Translations under genes and position numbers: made by a program
The notes under the pieces: model-generated
The model's input: the letters and a program-made list of their open reading frames with translations, nothing else
What the model was told of the DNA's origin: nothing
The model's database searches: none
In this document: positions 30,054-36,363 of the stretch, one piece after another
Layout of the letters: each line of letters begins with the position of its first letter
How positions within the stretch are numbered: position 1 is the stretch's first letter
Source of the DNA: a virus
Virus record (IMG/VR): IMGVR_UViG_3300021130_000008
Coordinates: 1-36,363 of that record
Length of the DNA: 36,363 nt
Direction: 5' to 3' (one strand)

Positions 30054-30399
30054 ATGTCACTCCAGAAAGATGAGTGACTTCAGGTGTAACTGTCAAGATG
30101 CCTTCAACAACTCGGACAATGTTATTGCTTGTGTCGATGGTGATTACGTCATAGACATACCTACCATACCACAAAGCCGCAGTTGTGTTTGCGTCTAGTG
30201 ATAACTCAATGATTCCATTTGTTGGTTGAGGTATCGAAACATTAAATGATACAGAGTTGGAAGACGTATACCACTTGCGAACTTGTGCCTGGGCAGTGTA
30301 GCCAGTCAAGTCTAATGGTTGACCACTATCGCCAGTCAAGTTCAATGTTGTATTGAACGTTGTGCCTTGATCTAAAATGATGTCTGCATGGGCCGCCAT
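30043..30399 (-). CDS. Small Ig-like virion protein, unknown
   Basis: The 118-aa protein starts MAAHADIILDQGTTFNTTLN, continues with LDLTGYTAQAQVRKWYTSSN and ISLSLDANTT-like strands, and has WYGRYVYDVITID and VVEGILTVTPEVTH near the end. The DQGTTF...LDLTGYTxxxQVRK...GRYVYDV...GxhTVxPxVT pattern is, from memory, a small beta-sandwich protein found beside fibre genes in marine T4-like phages. It starts 3 nt after the endonuclease stop with AGGA as RBS, so the insertion left its start intact. Confidence 0.7.
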   Translation of the reverse strand: MAAHADIILDQGTTFNTTLNLTGDSGQPLDLTGYTAQAQVRKWYTSSNSVSFNVSIPQPTNGIIELSLDANTTAALWYGRYVYDVITIDTSNNIVRVVEGILTVTPEVTHLSGVTYGD

Positions 30400-30402
30400 A
30401 TT

Positions 30403-31104
30403 TTATCCTTTTACCGATATTTTATTATAGTTGTGTTTGCATTTGTCACCGTGCCATCTAGTCATATTTGGCGCATCCACCATTACGTGACAATATACAC
30501 ATTCTTCTTTAGGACGAACGTAACCCATACTATATGCAGATTTTCTATTTTTCAATTTCAATTTTTGTTCTTCTGTTCTAGTTTTACCCAGATTTTTGCC
30601 AATCATAGAAATTGATCTTTTATGTTTATGCTCTTCTGATTGATTTTTGCCAAAATTAGGATTATTACTTCCTTTTAGAGATTCGCTTATTCTTTTTTTA
30701 GATTCGGATGTATGTAATTTGTCTAAACGAGGATGCTTTCTGCCGCCGGCGTCAACATTCCAATTTTGATTTCTCATCCAATTATCATCTCCGAAATGAC
30801 GACTACTCGATGGATCAATTGATATGTTGTCTGTTTTATTTAGAAAGTTGGCGCGATTGACAACATTCATTCTTTTCAATACTTTATTTTCCCATTTTCG
30901 AGCAGAATCAATATCATCGAATGTTTTTCTTATTTGTATCACATTTGGTGCACCATTTTCTTGACAAAATGATGATACGTGTTTTGATGATGTGAAATAT
31001 GTTTTCCACAATTCGCCAACGTTGCAACCTCTAGCATATCTTACACCATAATACCAGACATCAAGTTCTTTCCAACCTATCAGATATGTATACGCAACAA
31101 CCAT
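30403..31104 (-). CDS. GIY-YIG homing endonuclease with zinc finger
   Basis: The 233-aa protein has YTYLIGW and VWYYGVRYARGC as GIY-YIG elements, FTSSKHVSSFCQENG, IRKTFDDI, Glu in KWENKVLKRM and Asn in NFLNKTDN. This domain is clearly paralogous to 19270-19887. NUMOD3 repeats follow (NPNFGKNQSEEHKHKRSISM, IGKNLGKTRTEEQKLKLKN). The C-terminus has a finger with Cys202, Cys205, His218 and Cys222, like that of the gene at 16196. It has its own exact late promoter and an AGGAAAG RBS, and sits between two tail-protein genes. Confidence 0.92.
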   Translation of the reverse strand: MVVAYTYLIGWKELDVWYYGVRYARGCNVGELWKTYFTSSKHVSSFCQENGAPNVIQIRKTFDDIDSARKWENKVLKRMNVVNRANFLNKTDNISIDPSSSRHFGDDNWMRNQNWNVDAGGRKHPRLDKLHTSESKKRISESLKGSNNPNFGKNQSEEHKHKRSISMIGKNLGKTRTEEQKLKLKNRKSAYSMGYVRPKEECVYCHVMVDAPNMTRWHGDKCKHNYNKISVKG

Positions 31105-31126
31105 AACACTTTCCTATCTTTTCTTT

Positions 31127-31134
31127 TATTTATA
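31127..31134 (-). promoter_or_regulatory. T4-type late promoter for GIY-YIG gene and fibre operon
   Basis: The minus strand reads TATAAATA, just after the stop of the upstream tail gene and 23 nt before the endonuclease ATG. No other exact late box lies between here and 24436. Confidence 0.85.
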
Positions 31135-31707
31135 TTAGATAGACAGTGAAGTTCTTTCAAAGTTGACATTACCCGTAGTCTGTGTTGGCGATACTAGAAG
31201 ATTGACATAACCAGAAGAGATATTGGCTGAGAAAGTGCCCATAACGCCATTAGTTTGTAACGTTGCGTATTCTGTAATAAAAACATTTGCTCCACCATCC
31301 TGTAAAACCATGATTTCGGTGCATTGGTGTCCAATACCCGTATCAATCTGAAGTAGATACTTTGCGCTACGAAAAGAAGTAAGTGGAAACTTGTCAACAA
31401 TCTGATTTGCTGTGCCTGTCGTTAATACTGTTTGACCAGCAACATATGTGGCAGTGTTCATTGTGACATTGCTTGTGACAATAAGTGTGTTTGATACAGT
31501 ATTGTTTCCGCCTTGAATGCTACCAAGTGCAATCAAAGTGCTGGCTGAAAACTGTCCATTCACATAAGCATTACCTGAGGTGACACCAAGAGTTGAGTTT
31601 GCCGTTAAAATACTAAGTGACAAGTTCGCGCACAACTGATTCGTTGTCTGAATCCAGTTATAGAATGTGCCTGTTGTGGTACTAACGTTAGCTGTTGCTA
31701 TTGACAT
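31135..31707 (-). CDS. Tail-fibre-like virion protein
   Basis: The 190-aa protein has an Asn/Thr/Ser-rich N-terminal half (LSLSILTANSTLGVTSGNAY). The C-terminal domain contains FPLTSFRSAKYLLQIDTGIG, TEIMVLQDGGANVFITEYAT, GVMGTFSANISSGYVNLLVS and P. This FRSAKYxxQI...TEIxVxxDG...EY...LGxFxAxI..G.V.L pattern is, from memory, a beta-domain widespread in marine phage fibre and baseplate proteins. It overlaps the preceding small gene by 20 nt. Confidence 0.7.
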   Translation of the reverse strand: MSIATANVSTTTGTFYNWIQTTNQLCANLSLSILTANSTLGVTSGNAYVNGQFSASTLIALGSIQGGNNTVSNTLIVTSNVTMNTATYVAGQTVLTTGTANQIVDKFPLTSFRSAKYLLQIDTGIGHQCTEIMVLQDGGANVFITEYATLQTNGVMGTFSANISSGYVNLLVSPTQTTGNVNFERTSLSI

Positions 31708-31918
31708 CTTTATTTGCTACCAAAAGTTTGAGAAGATTTTTTATTTCATTAACATCATTTGAAAGATCATCGATACGCTTATTTGTTTTTTCATTTTCAA
31801 GTAAACGATTGCGTTCTGTCAAATGCTGATTTAACTCGCCAATGTTTTTATTTATGATAGCACCCGTTCGTGAATCTCTGCATAGTCCAGGCACATTGGT
31901 CTGAATAAGAGTTTGCAT
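31688..31918 (-). CDS. Small coiled-coil virion-associated protein
   Basis: The 76-aa protein has NVPGLCRDSRTGAIINKNIG at the start, then a coiled coil (HLTERNRLLENEKTNKRIDD, VNEIKNLLKLLVANKD). The short (V)xGLxRDxRTxAIxNxN...ELxx pattern is familiar from small proteins in marine T4-like phage baseplate regions, with unassigned function. It starts at the stop of the large upstream gene (TAATG) and overlaps the next gene by 20 nt. Confidence 0.7.
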   Translation of the reverse strand: MQTLIQTNVPGLCRDSRTGAIINKNIGELNQHLTERNRLLENEKTNKRIDDLSNDVNEIKNLLKLLVANKDVNSNS

Positions 31919-34212
31919 TATGAACTTGTACCGATAGCAGTTAGACTTGCAACACGAGGTGTTACCGAAGTGTTATTTGAAACCAATACAAGCTTGACTT
32001 GTAGAGTATCATAGCCATCAACAGGTGTTAACGAAGTATTGTAATATCTTGCAATATTCTGATTTTGTGGATTATTAAATGTCTGTGATGGATCATTGAT
32101 CAGATCAATATAATAACCAGGTTGACCGAGAATACTTGTGTTTGATACTGCGGTGTCAAGTGTTAGCACAGTATTACTGGTAACAGAAGTTACGGCAGCA
32201 ATAACATAGTTTGATGGAATAAGTGGATTCCAAATCTTGACAACACTATTGACTGGGATTTCAGTACCAAAGTTAGTATTAGCGCCAGTCACTACCGCGT
32301 TTGCTGTAGCTGAGAATGCAACACCAACAGTCACAGAACCATTTGCTGTGTATGCGCTTGGTGGAAATGCAGGAAGACCCCAACTCTGAGCAATATAGTT
32401 GTTGGTTACTGGTGAACTGACAGCATTAGATGATGCGTTTGCTGGATACAGAAGCGTCCATTCTTTTGCATTAAATCCATCTGAATCGTGTGAGTTGTAA
32501 ATCTTTGCATAAGGCTGAACATATGTGCCAGCGGGAATATAAGAAATCGTTTGTACAACAAGATCCTGTGCAGGATAAGTCGAATCAAAGTTGATCTTGG
32601 TTGTGATGTGTCTAGACGCGGCTAAGCCAGAAGCAGGAGCAGTTTCACCAACTAGTGTATTGTTGATTGTCACCGCGCTAGAATAAACGTCTAGACCCTC
32701 TGAGGTAACAACAGGGCTGCTATAGATAGAACCGCTAGTGTTTTGAGCGAGAGTGATGTTCAATACACCAGATTTATTTCTCACGCCGTAGAGCGTGTTA
32801 GTAGCTGCCACAACTTCATGTGATCTTGATGCCACAACAGCGTTATAACCAGAAACTGTATTGTTTGCGTAGTTTACGGCTGCTTGCACTGGAGTTAGTG
32901 CATATGTGTTCGAACTTGAATATGCAAACTGAGAACTTAATGCATATGTTGCGCTTTGTGGAGTATTGATAACGATTTCTGGCTGAAACGATCCAACAGG
33001 AAAGTTAACAATAGATGAAATGTATGCAGTAGATCCCGTGAACTCACCAACAACAGGCGTCAATGAATATACCTGAGCAGTACCAGTTGTGCCTGTAAAT
33101 GAAGTTGAGACATTGATCGCTGAAGTATTGATGATAGCCGAGATTGTTGTTCCCGTAGTAATACCAGCAACGTTTGCAGTGATTGGCTGACCAACAAATA
33201 GATTTGTCGTTGATGACAATCCAGTATATTGATTATTGCCATTTGTCAAAGTAGCAGTAAAGTATGTTCCTCTGTTAAAGAGGTAGTTTGAGTTTGATGC
33301 CGTCGAGTTGGACAGATACAAAACGTTAGCTGATTGGTTGTTATAATAAGACACACCAATAGGAGCAGTAAAGAAACTTGCTGAAGTGTTTGTGCTTGGA
33401 AAAGCCTGATCGACAGTCATTGTTGTATTATTGGCAATCGCAACAACATTACGGACTAGATAAGTGTTCGCGCTTGTATACACGATAAGCTGAGTATTAG
33501 TCGCGAATGTGCTTTGGAATGATGTTCCTGTTCCGATTACAGTATTGCTACCTGAACTGAATGCAACTGTACCAGTAAGATTTGCGACTAGAGGAAAAAC
33601 TCTTTCGCCACCCAAGAATGAACCTGTTTGATTTGTGATAACAAAAAACTCATAATCACCATTGACAAGTTGATATGTCGCGTTATTTGAACTAAACTGT
33701 GCAACACTAACACCATACTTCAACTGTGCATTATTGACAGGAGTAATGTTGCCACTATTGCCGTAATCAAATAGTTGCCCTGGTGTACCGCCAGCGAAGC
33801 CAGTAAACCCTGTGTTCTGTGCAGCGCCTACAATATCATTGCCTATTTGTGCAGTCCAAAGAATATATGCAGGGTCATCTGCTTGAACGTTGATAGCATA
33901 TGTTTTTCCAGTATTTAACTGGAGTGGAGCAGGAAATGTAAAAGTTGTTTTAGTTGCTGATGTTGCATCTACGTTAATAGATGCATATGGAAGATTTGCA
34001 ACCGAACCACTGAGAACAGAGTTGAATAGTGGAGCACCATTAGAATCTGTAGGCGAAACGCTGATCGTTACTGTTGGATTATTAATCCCAGATGCATTGT
34101 TTGTAGCACTAGGTTTTGCCTGAAAATACAAATCAACGCTTGTCAGAAATACCGTAGCACTCTGATTGACTGAGTTTGGATCCAAATAAAATGTTTGCGA
34201 GTTGATATACAT
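31918..34212 (-). CDS. Large tail/baseplate-periphery virion protein
   Basis: The 764-aa protein begins NSQTFYLDPNSVNQSATVFL, then TSVDLYFQAKPSATNNASGI, a region that in marine T4-like phages usually forms the C-terminal part of large virion proteins containing the YVDFRP domain. Here it starts a separate gene. FTFPAPLQLNTGKTYAINVQ and PAYILWTAQIG continue this block. Later segments include a recurrent module (about 33064-33262) and two related beta-modules with TGTGTSFQSTF and TGANTNFGTEIPVNSVVKIW. It lies 15 nt after the Ig-like protein. A tail-tip or fibre-network role is inferred. Confidence 0.7.
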   Translation of the reverse strand: MYINSQTFYLDPNSVNQSATVFLTSVDLYFQAKPSATNNASGINNPTVTISVSPTDSNGAPLFNSVLSGSVANLPYASINVDATSATKTTFTFPAPLQLNTGKTYAINVQADDPAYILWTAQIGNDIVGAAQNTGFTGFAGGTPGQLFDYGNSGNITPVNNAQLKYGVSVAQFSSNNATYQLVNGDYEFFVITNQTGSFLGGERVFPLVANLTGTVAFSSGSNTVIGTGTSFQSTFATNTQLIVYTSANTYLVRNVVAIANNTTMTVDQAFPSTNTSASFFTAPIGVSYYNNQSANVLYLSNSTASNSNYLFNRGTYFTATLTNGNNQYTGLSSTTNLFVGQPITANVAGITTGTTISAIINTSAINVSTSFTGTTGTAQVYSLTPVVGEFTGSTAYISSIVNFPVGSFQPEIVINTPQSATYALSSQFAYSSSNTYALTPVQAAVNYANNTVSGYNAVVASRSHEVVAATNTLYGVRNKSGVLNITLAQNTSGSIYSSPVVTSEGLDVYSSAVTINNTLVGETAPASGLAASRHITTKINFDSTYPAQDLVVQTISYIPAGTYVQPYAKIYNSHDSDGFNAKEWTLLYPANASSNAVSSPVTNNYIAQSWGLPAFPPSAYTANGSVTVGVAFSATANAVVTGANTNFGTEIPVNSVVKIWNPLIPSNYVIAAVTSVTSNTVLTLDTAVSNTSILGQPGYYIDLINDPSQTFNNPQNQNIARYYNTSLTPVDGYDTLQVKLVLVSNNTSVTPRVASLTAIGTSS
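33064..33262 (-). repeat. Recurrent beta-module in large virion protein
   Basis: It runs from FTATLTNGNNQYTGLSSTTN to TGTAQVYS, with the core GITTGTTISAIINTSAINVS. Confidence 0.6.
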
Positions 34213-34227
34213 TATAGCCCTATCAGA

Positions 34228-34782
34228 TTAAAAAAACGTTCCGTGTGGACCCAGATTCGGATCTCTTCTCAATGGCAGTGATTGTGGTGTTGGTTGTGCG
34301 ATAGTGATTGTCACCTGAGCAGTTGACGTGCCATCTGCGCTACTCAACAGCCCTATCTTATTACCAATCAGATTATTTATCAATGATTGTGTGGCGGTCA
34401 CGTTAGTCCCAGTTGAAATGCCTGAGTTGTAGAAATAAGTGAAAGAGATTGCACCATTAGCATCTGTGATTAACTGACCACCAAGAACACCACCTGTCGG
34501 CTGACACATAGAAGAAACGTTTGTTCCGTTGAATGTGAATGTATGAATAGTGTTTGGCTTCAATCCAGTAGCAGAAAGATTGAATGCTTGATTTGATGCG
34601 GTATAGTTGCTGGCACGAGCAAGTTGTTCTACAGCAACAGTTACACCGAGTGGTGTTGTGAGTGGTGTATCTGGACCAATAGTTGGTGGAGTTATAATAG
34701 AACCTTGAGGTACAGCCAAGTTTGTGTACCCGTTTGGTAATCCTACAACACCATTAGTTACTGAGTAAATAGAACCTGCCAT
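34228..34782 (-). CDS. Ig-like virion protein, unknown
   Basis: The 184-aa protein starts at ATG 34782 (MAGSIYSVTNGVVG), which has AGGAAC upstream. A longer frame to 34815 overlaps the previous gene. A central beta-sandwich-like region includes FNLSATGLKPNTIHTFTFNG, VLGGQLITDANGAISFTYFY and NSGI, the typical pattern of an Ig/fibronectin-like domain for a surface-exposed structural protein. The C-terminus is Pro/Arg-containing (PLRRDPNLGPHGTFF). It sits between two large tail-periphery genes that seem to be parts of one family architecture. Confidence 0.65.
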   Translation of the reverse strand: MAGSIYSVTNGVVGLPNGYTNLAVPQGSIITPPTIGPDTPLTTPLGVTVAVEQLARASNYTASNQAFNLSATGLKPNTIHTFTFNGTNVSSMCQPTGGVLGGQLITDANGAISFTYFYNSGISTGTNVTATQSLINNLIGNKIGLLSSADGTSTAQVTITIAQPTPQSLPLRRDPNLGPHGTFF

Positions 34783-34784
34783 TA

Positions 34785-36363
34785 TTATGTTCCTACTGCT
34801 TGTGCTGATGACCACAAGATTGTGCCGTTTGGATTATATATTACCAATGCACCACCAGCAGCAACTGGAATAGTATTTGTGATTGACATAATGATAGTAT
34901 GCTGACCAGCGGAAACTGAATGTGATGCGGTTTGTATAGTGTTATACGAAACGCCTGATATCAGAACAGTTGAGTCGAGTGTAACGCTGCCCGTATCATC
35001 TGCCGCAAACTGGAATGAATATGTACCAGTTGTCGGGAAGTTCACAACAGTTTGAAAAACATTTGTTATAATATCATAACCAGAACCGATCCAGATTGCA
35101 TATGAACGCAAGAATGAACTCCAGCCACCTAGATCCATACCACTTGCACTACACAAGTACCAACCAGTTGATGGATATCCTAGTGAAGAATATGTCGTGC
35201 CTAGTGTTGATTGTACGTTTGTTAGAATGGTAAATGTTGCTGGTGATACTGACATTGTACCTGTATATGTCACTGGTGGTGGAACATATGCAGTAGAGTT
35301 AGTTGCAACCAACTGTTGAAATAGTGGCACAGAACTATACGGAAGCGTCAATAGTGAACCAGTAACACCGGATTGTGTGTCATCGGCAGTATCAAAGTTA
35401 AAGCCTACATTGTAAGAAGATACAGTTGCAACTACTTCGTTGTTAACAATCATTGTTGTGTTCTGTGGATTGTTCACATCGGTGTAGTTGTTGCTCTGAA
35501 AAGTATCAGCGAAGAAGCCATACTTGAAGCGATTGATAGCACCATTGATTGATGATGGAATCGCTAGACCGCTTACGCTCTGTTCTAGTGCAGATAGACT
35601 TGCTTGCTGTTCTAGTGCAGCAATACGATTCGCAAGGCTATTGATATCAGACATAGTATAAACAAGTGGCTGACTGATTTGTGTATTTGTTGTAGAAGAT
35701 GTTGGCACAGAAATCGTGTGATTTGCAACACGAGCAAATGAATAGATTTCGTTAGCAACATGCTTATCAATAATATTTGTATAGTTCTGATCTAGCTTCT
35801 GTGGTACAGAAGGATATGGTGGAACGAATACCAGATTGATTGTCATCGTATTCGCTGGTTCAGCAGGTGGTACCAACTTAGTTGAACCAGGTGTGCCAGG
35901 AATAGAAACGATATTTGCATTTGTATCAACTACCAGACGATCAACGCGCCCCTGATAGTTCACAAGGTTTGCAGAGTGTGCGGTACCTGGTGTTGGGAAC
36001 TGATACGAAGTGCTAAGTGGTTCTGTACCGAACTTGACAACTTCACCACTGAAGATTAGATTTGCTGAACCACTTGAGGTAGCGGCTGAAGAAATATTAA
36101 TCGCAGTAGAGTTGACAATAGACACAACAGTTGCATCAACTGGAATGCCAAAGTTGGTTGCGAATACTGAAGTACCGACGGTGATTACAGATGTATTTGA
36201 GATAGCATTGACTGTTACGTTGCCGCTTGTCAATGTACCAGTTAGAATCTGTGTAGTCAATGCACCGTAGTCGATAGGATTGATTGTTGACTTGGCAGTA
36301 TTAGCTACTGTAATACTAGCAGTATTTGCAATACTTGGACGGAAGTCAACATAATCGATTAGA
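34785..36363 (-). CDS. Large virion protein with YVDFRP and PA14-like domains, 5' end outside window
   Basis: The reading frame is open to the right edge: upstream of base 36260 it reads IDYVDFRPSIAN, so the start lies outside. Then come a recurrent module (about 36046-36243), VYTMSDINSLANRIAALEQQ with a short coiled coil, and INRFKYGFFADTFQSNNYTD. These are features of a large virion-protein family (DUF4815-like, by memory) of marine T4-like phages. The C-terminus has a PA14/lectin-like beta-domain (TGTYSFQFAADDTGSVTLDS, VSAGQHTIIMSITN), suggesting carbohydrate contact. It lies 2 nt before the Ig-like gene. A host-contact role at baseplate or fibre base is inferred. Confidence 0.75.
   Translation of the reverse strand, partial: LIDYVDFRPSIANTASITVANTAKSTINPIDYGALTTQILTGTLTSGNVTVNAISNTSVITVGTSVFATNFGIPVDATVVSIVNSTAINISSAATSSGSANLIFSGEVVKFGTEPLSTSYQFPTPGTAHSANLVNYQGRVDRLVVDTNANIVSIPGTPGSTKLVPPAEPANTMTINLVFVPPYPSVPQKLDQNYTNIIDKHVANEIYSFARVANHTISVPTSSTTNTQISQPLVYTMSDINSLANRIAALEQQASLSALEQSVSGLAIPSSINGAINRFKYGFFADTFQSNNYTDVNNPQNTTMIVNNEVVATVSSYNVGFNFDTADDTQSGVTGSLLTLPYSSVPLFQQLVATNSTAYVPPPVTYTGTMSVSPATFTILTNVQSTLGTTYSSLGYPSTGWYLCSASGMDLGGWSSFLRSYAIWIGSGYDIITNVFQTVVNFPTTGTYSFQFAADDTGSVTLDSTVLISGVSYNTIQTASHSVSAGQHTIIMSITNTIPVAAGGALVIYNPNGTILWSSAQAVGT
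36046..36243 (-). repeat. Recurrent beta-module in right-edge virion protein
   Basis: It runs from LTGTLTSGNVTVNAISN to GSANLIFSG, with the core GIPVDATVVSIVNSTAINIS. Confidence 0.6.

Noticed and set aside
31849-31856. Internal CATAAATA as a late promoter for the 31135-31707 gene
   Set aside because: It lies within the coding region of the preceding small gene, more than 140 nt from the next start. It is too common a sequence in AT-rich DNA to call without data.
1-36363. tRNA or rRNA genes
   Set aside because: No cloverleaf-like element with conserved T-loop or anticodon context was noticed. Gaps between genes are too short to hold more than one, and all are explained by promoters or hairpins.

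Overview
The window is part of the late structural module of a T4-like tailed phage (contractile tail, myovirus morphology). The evidence is gene order as much as single proteins. Read on the minus strand from right to left, it runs gp13 (neck), gp14 (neck), gp15 (tail terminator), gp16 and gp17 (terminase), gp18 (sheath), gp19 (tube), gp20 (portal), gp67-like (prohead core), an acidic protein in the gp68 position, gp21 (prohead protease), gp22 (scaffold) and gp23 (major capsid). This is the classical T4 order. The DNA is AT-rich. The fibre and baseplate-periphery proteins resemble those of marine and freshwater T4-like phages, but the host cannot be deduced from the sequence.

Layout. 36363-30043: peripheral tail proteins, beginning with a truncated protein of the YVDFRP/PA14-like type, then an Ig-like protein, a large virion protein and three smaller ones. 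30053-20301: fibre region with three large, low-complexity Asn/Thr/Val/Ala-rich fibre proteins. Two of them are each followed directly by a glycine-rich adhesin-like gene, so this looks like a duplicated fibre-adhesin cassette. 20301-19987: a small cupin-like protein. 19955-2635: the neck, terminase, tail and head genes listed above. 1824-1: a truncated large virion protein. All genes are on the minus strand except one homing endonuclease gene at 16196-16924. No stretch longer than about 130 bases lacks a gene.

Six free-standing homing endonuclease genes (five GIY-YIG, one HNH) sit in the gaps between, or inside, essential structural genes. Almost every transcription unit, including each endonuclease gene, is preceded by a T4-type late promoter (TATAAATA or a one-base variant).

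The most remarkable structures are these. (1) The large terminase gene is split in two by the HNH gene. The halves end and begin with a very short N-intein (30 aa) and a 106-aa C-intein, giving an atypically split intein of the AceL-TerL kind that should rebuild terminase by trans-splicing. (2) At gp13, a 23-codon copy of the gp13 5' end lies upstream of a GIY-YIG gene and is joined to it by an ATGA overlap. The functional gp13 starts inside the 3' end of the endonuclease gene with a heavily recoded version of the same 23 codons. (3) A 16-bp perfect inverted repeat flanks the gp14 late promoter and contains the gp14 Shine-Dalgarno sequence, which predicts that only late-initiated mRNA is translated. 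(4) Face-to-face late promoters lie within the leaders of gp15 and of the antisense endonuclease gene, and gp15 has an uncertain start that may be AUU. (5) A beta-rich module recurs in at least six otherwise unrelated virion proteins, including sheath and tail terminator.
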